64,000 nucleotides of DNA from NCBI GenBank assembly GCA_023376005.1, contig CM042152.1, positions 89,873,740 through 89,937,739 of the forward strand. Reading direction: 5' to 3'. Of this stretch, positions 45,474-56,690 are shown one piece after another (position 1 is the stretch's first letter; each line of letters opens with the position of its first letter). This DNA comes from Doryteuthis pealeii (taxonomy: Eukaryota > Mollusca > Cephalopoda > Myopsida > Loliginidae). The translations under genes were made by a program, and so were the position numbers. Below the pieces are notes generated by a model, which was given only the letters and a program-made list of their open reading frames with translations, made no database searches and was not told the DNA's origin.

Positions 45474-46356
45474 AAAAAGTAAAGTCTGTTGAATGGATTA
45501 TTGTTGCTATCAGCCAAATAATGAGGGAGTCTATCCCCTTTACACTTTCATTATTATCAAGATTATGTTGCTGAGTTTGAGTGCCACACCTACTGTCAGC
45601 TCCCAGATGCTTTACCGTATAGATCAGATTAACTTCACTATGCAACTTGTGCTGATTTTGTGAGGACTAGTATCAAACCTGGAACCTTATGATTCCTGGA
45701 CAAATGCTCTCGTGTCCAAACTAACTGGTCTTTAAATATAAAGTAGAATCTTTTTTATAAAAGGGGACCATATTACCTTTAGGCACCCCTTTTTGATCTC
45801 AATAAGAAAGGACATATTTTTCATTTAGACCATCAATATGCAATTGTTTGTTAGGGGTTAGGGTTAGGTGTTAGTTTTATAATTTTTTAAAAAATCTATA
45901 AAAGTAAAGTCGTCGGGGCAGCCTAAAGTCGGTATCAGCCTATCAGCGAGGGAGTCTATCCCCTTTTCAATAGCGCTAGACCAAGGAGATTGTTTTGGCA
46001 TCTGAGGTGGAGCGCCACACCTACCATCAGCTCCTTACTTTACCGCACAGATCCCTGTGCTACTCATACGCTGAGTTGGCGAGGACCGGTATCGAACTAG
46101 GAACGTTGTGGTTTCTAGCCGAACGCTCTACCGACTGAGCTATAGGCACCCCTTTTTGATCTCGATTAAGAAAGGACATATTTTTCATTTAGACCGTCAA
46201 TATGCAGTTGTTTGTCAGGGTTAGGGGGTTAGTTTTATAAAAAAATTTTTAAATCTAAAAAATGTCTGTTAAAACAACCATATATTGATGGTGTAAATGA
46301 AAAATATGTCCTTTCTTAATCGAGATCAAAAAGGGTGCCTAAAGGTCATATGGTCC
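45474..46356. mobile_element. Two S1 SINEs and long-TIR MITE (C3 copies)
   Basis: Diverged S1 at 45474-45730 (-); MITE at 45765-46356 containing S1 at 45901-46143 (-). Same arrangement as C1. Confidence 0.8.
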
Positions 46357-46467
46357 AATTAACAAGTCAACAAGCAGAAGAGTAACAAGTAAGAACTACC
46401 ATCATCCCAACTCTCCTATCTGTCTGTCTCTCTGCATTTTATACCCAATGTAAGGGCTATATGACAC

Positions 46468-46765
46468 TCAGAAAGGGAAGTGACCCTCATTGGTGGATAT
46501 AACATTGTCAATCTTTATCACCACTAAACAACCGGAAGCTTTCACCTTTAAAGAAAACATACAAATACCTAAAAATAGAACCAAGCAAATTATAAATTGG
46601 AACGATATCCAAAATTATTTTTGGACAAACGAACAAGAAAGAGAAATTCAAAAACGTTGCCAAAAGAATCCCGCAGTATGTTGTAATATGTCTGCTGAGT
46701 GGTTCAGTGTTTTATCAGTAGCAAAAAAAAAGTCTTTAGGCAAAAGATTCTTTTCCTTCGAATAA
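46468..46765 (+). pseudogene. Unidentified coding remnant, open in this copy
   Basis: A 91-codon frame from 46490 to the stop at 46765. Upstream, the C1/C2 reading 'ggtgatata' would extend it in frame to about 46468 (REVTLIGDITL). Charged, Gln/Lys-rich sequence without repeats, unlike chance frames in AT-rich DNA. Function unknown; possibly an exon or an old transposon ORF. Confidence 0.42.
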
Positions 46766-47002
46766 CTTTTAGCTTTATGTATAAAACATTCATTGACTCG
46801 ACAAATAAAAAGAAATATATTGGTCATCCTCCAATGCTTTTTGTTACAAGTCCAAATAATTGATGGTATTATTTAAATCTCCATCTTTTATTACTCAATG
46901 TTTAAAACTTCCATTTATAAACAATTTTATCATATCAGTTATTGCATCATTGTAAAACAATAATGTAATTTGATATTGACCTGCTTTTAAATCTCTATGA
47001 GG

Positions 47003-47580
47003 TTTGTTTGTTTTAAGGCATATCAACCACGATGGGTTATTTAATACTGGTAAAGTTTTGAAATATTCGTAGTGATAGTTTGGTAGAAAATTTTTTTAAA
47101 TCATTTTTTTTATAAACAATTTTTCTATTTAACCCATAGATGGGACTCTAACAGGTACTACCACTCTGGGTCAGAGTGGACCTGGGAACAATGGTGATGA
47201 AAGGGTGCTCCACATTCCCCAGACCTCCAGAACTGGAACTTCACCATCAGATAGAGTTTAACATCATTCTCAGGACAGGAAGACCCTCAGCCACCACTTT
47301 CTAGCACATATATCATAAAATAGGCTTGGGACAACCATATAGGTGCTAGGCCTTGACATGGCTAGTCAATTGACTGGAGGGGTCTCTCCAACTGCCCGTT
47401 TAGCCTTAGTAAGGGTCACAGTGGAGTGTTGCATTTCATGGACTGCTCAGCCACCAGAATTCCGTCCTTAAGCATCACAGATCACCACCCATGGCCAACA
47501 GGTAGCCACTTTGGGTGGATTTTACGCATCTGCAAGGTGAAGTCAGTAGATTCTACTGCCCCAGCTGACAGGGTGGATAG
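47003..47580 (-). mobile_element. F2 retroposon (C3 copy)
   Basis: Copy of 21979-22537 with slightly more 5' sequence (GGACTGCTCAGCCACC) retained than C1, which has lost about 20 bp there. Confidence 0.88.
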
Positions 47581-47669
47581 AGACTGGTACAAAACAAACA
47601 GTAAAATACAATAAATATAAAACTATTTTGTTGTTAATTGGCAGGTATTTTAATCTAAGACAATGTTAT

Positions 47670-48039
47670 TCAGGGCTTGACTACAGTGTTTAGCAACTCC
47701 ATGTAGGCATCCGAAGGTCCGCCAACATTTTTTCTGCAGATTTTCGAGTTATTCTGCTGTACAAACGCAATCACATTGTCTGTTATGTTGCTTTCTTCGA
47801 GCCACATCCTCCACTGCAATTCTTCAGTTCATGTCTGATTGTTTTTACAGTGTTCATGGAGCATTAGGTAGCAACCATAATCTCCATATTTTGATGGCTG
47901 GCGCAGATCATCATGATACAAGTTATTCTCTTCTATGATTTACGTGGGTTCCAGTCATCTGTTCTATCTGTCATCACGTATATGAATGAAGAAGGGTCCA
48001 AGCTATTAAATGATATGTAGTGTGCATCAGTACTCCCAC
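47670..48039 (-). pseudogene. Degenerate ORF in a C3-specific insertion
   Basis: The minus strand reads about 120 codons with one frameshift and one in-frame stop: STDAHYISFNSLDPSSFIYV, later NLYHDDLRQPSKYGDYGCYL and NVIAFVQQNNSKICRKNVGG, ending VVKP-stop at the insertion edge. A good splice acceptor (T-rich tract then CCCAG/TAG) lies just upstream at ~48042-48055. It could be a captured host exon or a transposase fragment; I do not recognise it. Confidence 0.4.
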
Positions 48040-48210
48040 CCTACTGGGAAAAATAACGAAATATAAATATGTCAAATTTATCCCAAACGCCCTGTATATT
48101 ATTAATACTAGTGAAATAGTATGCTTTATTAAAATGCATAATTTCCCTTAAAGCATGCTCCATCTCTTTAGACTAAATTCTTCATAAAGCATGATATATC
48201 TGCGTAGATT
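47671..48210. mobile_element. 540-bp insertion unique to C3
   Basis: Replaces ~24 bp of C1 (22618-22640). Begins CAGGGC and has GCCCTG at 48089-48094, a short inverted terminus, followed by 116 bp with repeated AAAGCAT(G) motifs. Target duplication unclear. Confidence 0.5.
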
Positions 48211-48409
48211 AAAGGTAACAGTATTTGTTTTTAATAGAATAATGGAAGATATGAAATATTTCCTACAGTAAACTTATTATTTACATTGTTGATGAATAAA
48301 TTGTAAGCATGACCTAAAAAAATTGTTATAATTAAGCTTGGGTGTCAATACTTCATCATTAGTAATGTGATTAGTAACACAATTTTTGTGATTAGTGGAT
48401 TATAACTAG

Positions 48410-49575
48410 TTCAACTTCTTTGTCAGTTTCTTTGCACTTTGTTTTCTATTTGATATATGAGTCCTCTAGAATTAGACTCTTATTTGTATACTCACTTTCA
48501 GTGAAAAAGTGCATTCTATAGGCAGAAAAAGAATATAAAATGCTATATATATATATATTGTGGACTCTCGCATCAATTTTAGACGCATAAGGGTTCATAC
48601 AATGAAAACCCTCACAGGGATTTGTTTATAGTGGTGAAGGCTTGTGGTGGACCATCCACACTTTTTGGCACAGTCGATAGGAAAGAATTGGTGCATCAAG
48701 GGTTGCCACAAACCCAATCAACGACCGGCCTCAGGAATTTTGAATTCAGAGTTATCCCTCTCCTAGACTGCTTACCTACCCAAGGCTGAAGGGGCCAGTC
48801 TGCCCTACTATTTAACCCATAGCTGGTAGGAGAATATATGGATTCATACCTTTCCCAAGTTATCCCTTTATTATTCTTTGTCAGTTGCTTTGCACTTTGC
48901 TTTGTAGCGAGATGGAAGGTCCTGAGTTTTGCAAGGACTACTATTAGAAAAGGAGGAAGAAGAAATAAGAGGGAGTAAAGGTTTTAAAAAAAAAGTGATG
49001 AACATAAAACGGTTTGTCGTGAACTTGACCGGGGCGTGACCCCCTGAATGGAGAATTGAAAGCCAACCGGAAGTTTTGGGTGTTGACCAGAACTGGAAGT
49101 CACGTAGTCATGAGGAACGACGAAGAAAAATACCAGCCTCTTTTTGCTTCTCGAGGCGTAGGGTACGGACCAGCCTCTGGTCCCTAGTGTGGGATTACAG
49201 TAATTTAACAGTGTCCTCTCTCTCTTTCTCTCTGCCTTTCCTCCTCTCCGACACAACTCACGAGACGAGCCCTGGAAATAAAAGCTAAGCAGCTTGTAAC
49301 AATATATTTCTCGCGTTGTACTTTTTTATCAACAAGATGACCGCCATGTGCCGAACACCTTTTTAGTGTCGTGAATTTGGAGGCACGTTGACAAGACCCG
49401 CTATACAACATATATCGCTATTAGAACATTACATATATCCGTTTTGGTACTGTGAATATATCGCTACGTTACAGCTTTCCATTTGATATATAAGTCCTCT
49501 AGAATTAGACTATTATTTGTATACTCACTTTCAGTGAAAAATTGCATTCTATAGGCAGAAAAAGAATATAAAATG

Positions 49576-49580
<5 letters not shown>
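48410..49580. repeat. Local duplication around (TA)n, specific to C3
   Basis: The ~140-bp segment before the (TA)n tract occurs at 48410-48545 and again at 48880-49577 (split by the LTR). Between them, 48561-48870 is new sequence that includes an S3 fragment (48735-48866, minus). Confidence 0.75.
48903..49473 (+). mobile_element. Solo LTR, 571 bp, 4-bp TSD
   Basis: Begins TGTAGCGAG and ends CGCTACGTTACA; GCTT flanks both ends (48899-48902, 49474-49477). C1 has the uninterrupted site at ~22866. AATAAA at 49277-49282. Shares the ACGTTACA terminus with the LTR at 10735-11683 but no other obvious similarity, so probably a related LTR-retrotransposon lineage. Confidence 0.8.
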
Positions 49581-49627
<47 letters not shown>

Positions 49628-49628
49628 C

Positions 49629-49850
49629 TGTACACATATATTGCATTTCTCATCATGCTAATACCCTTGTGAAAGGTATGCATCCAACTACTCTCTCTCT
49701 CTCCAGTTATTAAAAAATAGTAGGGACGATTGGGCTCTTTAACCTTGGCTAGATAACCAGTCCAGGAGAAAGAACACTAAATTCAAATCTGTTAAACTCC
49801 ACTTCAAAAACTGACCTTGTATTCTGTCCTCTTCAGCAGAGGGTTTGGTG

Positions 49851-49895
<45 letters not shown>

Positions 49896-50432
49896 TTGGA
49901 GTGGAGTTTAAGTGATTTGAATTCAGCTTTCTTCCCATAGACTGGTTGCCTAACCAAGGTTAAAGAACCCAGTTTGCCCTACTATCTATCCATAGCTGGA
50001 GAAAGAATATTTAGATGCATACCTTTCTCACTGGCTTTAGCATTGTGTGAAATGCAAATGACCTTGTCCAGAATTTGAACCTGGATTGCCGAGTCCATAT
50101 ACAATGATAACCATTATAAAATGAGTGCCACCGTAGCTTAATATATATATTTACCAACTCCTCCGCACGAGCAGGATACAACACAAGGTCAATTTCTTGA
50201 ATGGAGTTCAACAGGTTTGAATTCAGAGTGTTCCTTCTCCTAGACTGGTTATCTAGCCATGGTTAAAGAACCCAGTCTGCCCTGCTATTTACCCATAGCT
50301 GGAGGGAGAGTAGGATTCATACCTTTCCCAAGGGTATTAGCGCTAAGTGAAATGCATTTACCACGTCCAAGATTTGAACTCGGGGCGACGAGTCCATTTC
50401 CCATGACTCTAACCATTACACCACGCGCTTCC
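49629..50432. mobile_element. Three S3 SINEs (C3 copies)
   Basis: 49629-49846 (+), 49896-50139 (-) and 50159-50432 (-), same order as C1, separated by (TA)n and (GT)n tracts. Confidence 0.8.
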
Positions 50433-50689
50433 TACATGTAGACTATAAAAGAACCCAATCAAAAGTGAACTCCAGTCATAATAATCTATAGGAGGAGCTG
50501 GTTAGCTATCACTCTTTAGTCTTACATATATATATATATATATATATATGAAGATAGGATGGATGGGTTTAGAATTCGACAATATGAGGTAGATAAAAGG
50601 ATAAGTGAGCAAGAAATGAATAACTCAAAACAAATCAAGGGTTGAAAGGATTTTGTCTGTGTTACCCGGACATTGTCAGTCGGAAAATT

Positions 50690-50732
<43 letters not shown>

Positions 50733-50837
50733 AGCTGACCAGACAATTTGAAAAGATTGGAAAGAAATTCATCCAACACATGTCTGTTGCATTCAATCAA
50801 GCATGTATAAAGCAAAAACTGCTGCCAAAATATACTT

Positions 50838-50869
<32 letters not shown>

Positions 50870-50884
50870 TATATATATATATAT

Positions 50885-51138
50885 AAAGTAAAAGTAAAGT
50901 TGTCGGGGTGGCCTGAAGTCGGTGTCAGCCAATCAGGGAGGGAGTCTATCCCCTTTTCACTAGCACTAGACCAAGGAGATTATTTTAGCATCTGAGGTGG
51001 AATGCCACACCTACCACCAGCTCCTTACTTTAACGCACAGATCCCTGTACTACTCATACGCTGGGTTGGCGAGGGCCAGTATTGAACTAGAAACCTTGTG
51101 GTTTCTAGCCGAATGCTCTACCAACTGAGCTAACCCAG
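50885..51138 (-). mobile_element. S1 SINE (C3 copy)
   Basis: Copy of 24311-24566. Preceded by a (TA)n tract of ~50 bp at 50836-50887. Confidence 0.88.
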
Positions 51139-52915
51139 CATTCTGTTATTCTTTTGGTTTTGATAAAAGCTCTCATGTCATGACCACCCAAATCTTCACA
51201 AGTCGACAACTTTGTTTTAACCTGTTAGCCATAATGACAATGAATAATTTGTTTCTGTTCTTGCGAATGGGCAAAACCACTTCAGACACTCACTGACCCA
51301 CAAGTGACCAATAACAGCTGAAGTAATTCTCTCTTCGGGCAGAAGTGAATCGAAGCAACTTGCCATGATTAACAAATCACCTCTCCCACATACTACTCCT
51401 CTGTCTCTCTCTCTCTCTCTCATTTGGCCCTGATTTTTAATCACCCTGGAGAAGATACACATTAAATAAAACAAGAAATCTCTTCAGGAAAATGCAATAA
51501 AATCTTTGCTGATTTCTCACCAAGTCACTTATTTTCTTCTTGCGCCAAGGTTTGGCATTCAAGTCAAGATGAAAAGTTAGGATTCTTATGGCTGGTTTTT
51601 AATACAAATGTCAGGTTGTCTTCATCTGAAAGACTGGCACAGCACAGCACAAATCTTAGACTTTTATTTGAACTTGTTTGACAGATACACAAGCCTAGCC
51701 CATCCCCTTTTGTTAGATTATGAGGTCACATCAAACAGTTTTCTCATATGTGTCTCTATGATAGAAAAACTGTGACAGTGGGAATTTCAAAACTCAATGC
51801 CTCTGAATTTTTAAATAGAATCACGCACACACATACACACACACACAAATACATGTATGCACACTAGGGTAGGTCAATTTTGGAACTGTAATGTTTCCCA
51901 TGTGGCAAAAGTTGCAAATTAACTTAATATTTTTCTTCAAAACTTGCTTTCATTTCAGTAAATAGATTTCAGTCTTTTAAAATGTTATCCCTGTTACATC
52001 TTAATTAATGAGGTAAAAAGCAGAATATCAGGTGTCGGTGATGATGAGGGGATATTTTTAATTTGAATTCTAGTTATATCTTTTTCGTTTCATCTTAGTA
52101 AAATAAATTTCTGTTTTAAATATTGAAATTGCTAAATTTTCAAACCAGTTTCTGGTCTAAATTTTGTGAAAATGAGGATTTTTAGTGCATTTTAACTGAT
52201 AATTTTTCTCAAAAAATGGTGTAAGTAAGAGATCTATTTTTTGGTATCAGTATTCATTAAACCAACATACAACTTTCAATGTCTGAGAGAATTTGATAAT
52301 TAAAAAAAAGTGAAAAATCAACCTACCCTAATGCACACTATTTATCTACATGTATATAAAGAACCTCAGGAGCCGGAGTCCCTAATATTACCCATCAACG
52401 CCTGTGACACTACTGTTGCTAAACTGCATTGGTACCTTATCTTTCCTTTGGATCCCAGCGGCAGTGTGGAGAGGGGGGATTTGCTGCATAGGCAACAGTT
52501 TATCCCCCATATGAACCCACCCACCTATGTAGTTCAAAATTAAAAACAAACAAATAAAAAAATAAAAAAACAACAAAAAATAAAACCAAACCTTTGATAC
52601 TACTCCATCATCTCTTGTAGATGGAAGGCTACCAACCAGCCATATAAAGAACGGTTGGTATGTATGTCTGGATGAAACTATGAAAATAATGATAAAATAA
52701 ATAAATATATATATATATATATATACACATTAAATATCACCGGTACTTGCTTTTTGTTTAGGTGTTCCCTATCTGAGCATAGCAATGACCCAACCTTGAA
52801 AATCATTTTGAATTGTTTGACTGTTGATCAAACACGGCATTGAATAACTTTTGAAGATCTCATTCAAATAATGATGGTGTGTTTTTTTTACATACCGAAA
52901 TGAAGAGGACAACAT

Positions 52916-53552
52916 TTTCAAAAAAATCAAAATTATATACATAAAGCCTCATCTAAAAAATTCAGAAAGATAATATCTCATCAAACATACTGAGTTTCCT
53001 GCTTTATATGAAAACATGACAAATAGAAAACAACATGAGTCTAAAATCCATAAATTTTTGTTGGTGCCATTTTATAAAGATCCTAACCATTAAGCTCTTT
53101 CCCACTGAAAATGAGGAAATGAAATGGATATGAAGTAAAAAGAAAACATGTTTACAGGAGAATCATTCAGATTGAACACAACCCTCAAAACAAACAAAAT
53201 GCAGAGTTGAACTAAAAAAAAAAATAATCTCAGTTACTTTGAAGAGCTTCCAAATATAAAACTAAAAAAATCAAAAAAATCAACAGTATTTTCATCACAT
53301 CTTTATAGAAGATATATCTATAGAATATTTATATATATATATATAGTTTACATATAACATTTATAAAAAGAAAGAAAAAAATATTTATTCTGCCCATCAA
53401 CATCTGGCACGGAGCCACTTCTTTTACAAATTTTTGTCTAAGTCTAAAAAAAACAAAACAAAACAAAAAAAAAGAAAAAAAAATTTCTCAATCAGTTCTT
53501 ACTACTTATTTAGTCTGAGATAAAACCATCTTATTTTTACATGTAATCTTGG
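52916..53552. other. Unique AT-rich stretch, no gene
   Basis: Follows the end of C3 homology; A-runs and a (TA)n at 53331-53345. No ORF or repeat family recognised. Confidence 0.5.
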
Positions 53553-54421
53553 GTTATTTCCTATAACTCCAACATAAAGAGGAACTGAAGAATAATCAAA
53601 GTTCCAATTACCGTCAAATTGGGAAGACATGGCAGCAAACGGTTGTAACCCAATACAAACCCAAATAGTCGCAAAGTCTACTGCAGAATGACAGGGTGTT
53701 TGTGGAGCTACACAGTATCATTCAAATCAGGTGGCCGATCAGAACTCAAGGAATGGAATCACCCAAATCACCCCAATTCATGAATGGATCATTCTTGATT
53801 TCTATATATATACCAACTGTCTTGGACACTGCTTGAGTTGACTTAGTTAGCTGCTGTTATTCAAACCAACAGTAGACCAACTGACTTCACTCTTGACTGA
53901 TGAATTATATATTTATTTTCCCATTAAACTAACCCTAAACTTTTTTTTCTAGTAGATCAATAAATAAATAAATAATTTATCAGTCAAGGGTGGTTTCCCT
54001 TTGTTTATGTTGGAGTTACAGGAAATAACCCCTTTATATATGTATAGATAGATAGATAGATAGTTGCGTGCATGTATTTGTGTATGTGTGCGATTCTATT
54101 TAAAATTCTAAGGCGTTGAGTTTTGAAAGTAACACTGTCACAGTTTTTCTGTCATAAAGAAAGATTTCAGAAAACTGTTTGATGTGACCTCATAATCTAA
54201 CAAAAGGAGATGGGCTAGGCTTGTGTATCTGTCAAACAAGTTCAAATAAAAGTCTAAGATTTGTGCTGTGCTGTGCCAGTCTTTCAGATGAAGATAACCT
54301 GACATTTGTATTAAAAACCAGCATTAAGAATCCTAGCTTTTCATCTTGACTTGAATGCCAAACCTTGACGCAAGAAGAAAATAAGTGACCTGGTGAGAAA
54401 TCAGCAAAGATTTTATTGCAT
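53553..54421 (-). repeat. C4: older inverted partial copy
   Basis: 53888-54421 follows the C2 strand (29600-30140) with substitutions; the left MITE terminus appears at 53553-53576. The interval 53577-53887 is new sequence. Ends at 'gcaaagattttattgcattt'. Confidence 0.78.
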
Positions 54422-54476
54422 TTATTTATGTATAAAATGCACCATTTATCCAGTCCAAACTGTAAGAGTGCACGTT

Positions 54477-54803
54477 ATACGAGTGAGAGTCAAAAATTAT
54501 CTGCACTCTTGTTTTTCGAATGCATTTACACACTTCTACACGGTAGTACCCTGCCCTTGTGCTAAGAGCCTCTGGTGAATTTCAGCCCTGACACTCCTTC
54601 CGACCAGAGAAATCTGGTCACTTTCTGGGTGCATACTGCTTTACACTGTAAAGTCATCATGCAAAATGGTGCAATCAGGCTCAAACTTTGTTCACATGAT
54701 CACAACAGTACAAACCATAAACACACATGCATAGAATGCAGGTTGACAATAATGTTATTATGGTTATGGTGAAAGCGTAGATAATTTTTGACTCTCCTAC
54801 ATA
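54477..54803. mobile_element. Mariner-like non-autonomous element (~327 bp)
   Basis: Inverted termini share the perfect 18-mer GAGAGTCAAAAATTATCT near 54485 and its complement near 54780, flanked by TA. A short minus-strand frame inside (54545-54645) reads SLVGRSVRAEIHQRLLAQ; no full transposase. Confidence 0.7.
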
Positions 54804-54940
54804 TATATATTGTCGGCTAAAAAAAAAGCCATATCATAAACACATCGCTTGTGTATTTACTTCTCATACTGTCATGTAGAAAAAGTCACTATAAGAGGAA
54901 TAGAAACCTACTTCTAAACAAAACAAAAAATCTAAGAAAG

Positions 54941-55140
54941 TCCGGTTGGTGTAGGGGTTACGGTCCTCGCCTATCAGCTTGACAGTCGGGTTTCGAATCA
55001 CGCACAAGGCGGTCTTCCTATCTATAGCTCTGCTGATGAGGCCTAATAGGCCGAAATGTACATACAGAAATTGATTTTTCTCGATTTGTTTAGCCTTACA
55101 TTTAAATAGGTATGCCTGCCTAATTAATTAATTATTAATT
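54941..55140 (+). mobile_element. S4 SINE: tRNA-like head fused to a hammerhead motif
   Basis: Head TCCGGTTGGTGTAGGGGTTA with a B-box-like GTCGGGTTTCGAATCAC, similar to tRNA-Asp-headed sequences at 56485-56690. The hammerhead-like motif follows 22 bp after the head, then a tail ending in repeated AATT. Ends are approximate; no TSD identified. Confidence 0.6.
55029..55068 (+). ncRNA. Hammerhead ribozyme-like motif, best match
   Basis: Helix I TCTG (55029-55032); core CTGATGA (55033-55039); helix II GGCC-TAATA-GGCC (55040-55052); core GAAA (55053-55056); helix III ATG/CAT around TA (55056-55063); cleavage-site A at 55064; helix I return CAGA (55065-55068). Every stem pairs perfectly and no core base is missing. 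The short helix III suggests dimeric action, as in retrotransposon-associated hammerheads. Confidence 0.72.
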
Positions 55141-55205
55141 AATTAACTTTCAAAATTAGGTACGACTTCAATTAAGCACACACACACACATATATATATA
55201 CATAT

Positions 55206-55229
55206 ATATGTGAAGGAGAGTCAAAAATT
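55206..55229. mobile_element. Solitary mariner-like terminus
   Basis: 'gtgaaggagagtcaaaaatt' repeats the terminus of 54477-54803 without a partner. Confidence 0.45.
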
Positions 55230-55394
55230 GTATTTATTTATTTATTTAAGTTTCTGTAATTTTATATATATTGTGAAATATCTGGAACTTTTATTAGAGT
55301 TGTCTTGTCATCAGATGTTTATTTGATATGTCAGGTGTGTGTGTTTGTAATTTGTTTTTTGTTCTAAAGAATTTCTGTGTTCTTCTACTTAGAT

Positions 55395-56470
55395 TTCTAC
55401 TTTTTGGTGTGTATATGTGTGTGTTTATGTATATGTGTCTATGTTTACTTTGTCTGTGTGTGTGTGTGTGTGTGTTGGTGTGTGTGTTCGTGTGGGTGTC
55501 TATGTACATGGTTGTATTTAGTGTGTATATGTATATATATATATCTAAGAGTTGAATTTTAAAATAAGAATTAAATTTAACTTTATTTAAAATAAGGTTG
55601 GTGTGTGTCTTTTACATTACTTAGTTTGTACACATATATACCTATATATGTATATCTATATGTTGCATTATATAGTTTGCATATTTTATATTGTGATTTA
55701 TACGTTGGAACACACTAAAACATACACATAAACACACCAGAACACACAACCAAACTGAACTTAACCACACACACACACACATATATACATACACACACAC
55801 AACAATAAAAACAACTTTACTACACAAATGTATAAACCACAAAATAAAATATGCAAATTATATAATACAACATATAAATATGCATATATAAGTATATATG
55901 TGTACAAACTAAGTAATGTAAAAGACACACACCAATCTTATTTTAAATTTAATTCTTATCTTAAATTCAATTCTTAATATATATATACATATGAACACCA
56001 AATACAACATAACATAAGCACCCACATGAACTCATACATAAGAACACACTAAGACATACACACAAACACGCCAGAACACACAACTAAACTAAACTTAACC
56101 AAACACACACATACACACACACACACACACAACAATAACAAAAACTTATAACAAAAACAAATAACAAATAAAATATGAAAATTATATAATACAACATATA
56201 TGTGTATGTAAATATACATATATATGTGTGTATATATGTGTACAAAGTAATGTAAAAGACACACACCAATCTTATTTTAAATTTAATTCTTATTTCAAAT
56301 TCAATTCTTATGCATATATACATATAAACACCTAGTACAACCATGTACATAGACACAAACACGCACAAACACATAAGAACACACTAAAACACACCAGAAC
56401 ACACAACTAAACTGAACTTAACCAAACACACACATATATACATATGTACACACAACGATAAAAAAAACTT
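55395..56470. repeat. CA-rich ~335-bp array with one inverted unit
   Basis: Direct units start at 55706, 56045 and 56378 (partial) with 'acacactaa.acataca' and 'ccagaacacacaac', then a (CA)n run, a 'tatataatacaacatat' part and 'agacacacaccaatctta'. The unit at 55395-55690 is the reverse complement, making a large quasi-palindrome around 55690-55825. Confidence 0.82.
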
Positions 56471-56484
56471 TACCACACAAACGT

Positions 56485-56690
56485 AGACTGCTCTGTGTGT
56501 GATTCAAACCCAGACTGCCAGGCTGATAGGTGGGGATTCTCACCATTACACTAGCTGGTTTTCCCAAATTTTCTCGTTTGTTTTTTTTTTAATAAAAAAA
56601 CGAGAAAATTGGGAAAAACTAGCTAGTGTAATGGTGAGAATCCCCACCTGTCAGCCTGGCAGTCTGGGTTCCAATCACACAATTATTCTC
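56485..56690. repeat. Inverted pair of tRNA-Asp-like sequences
   Basis: The left arm (56485-56575, minus sense) and right arm (56598-56690) are near-perfect complements around an A/T-rich loop. Each reads TAGTGTAATGGTGAGAATCC, then CACCTGTCAGCC (GTC in anticodon position) and GTCTGGGTTCCAATCAC. tRNA-Asp-derived, without a proper acceptor stem, so SINE heads rather than genes. Confidence 0.75.

Larger units (their letters stand above)
42305..52915 (+). repeat. C3: third, direct copy of the C1 segment
   Basis: Collinear with 16685-27493. Missing relative to C1: the F2 at 17442, the left TIR of its host element, a 1240-bp interval (25157-26396) and 28 bp near 27035. Extra: 540 bp at 47671, a local duplication around 48546-49480 and an LTR at 48903. 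Substitutions as well as indels separate it from C1. Confidence 0.92.
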
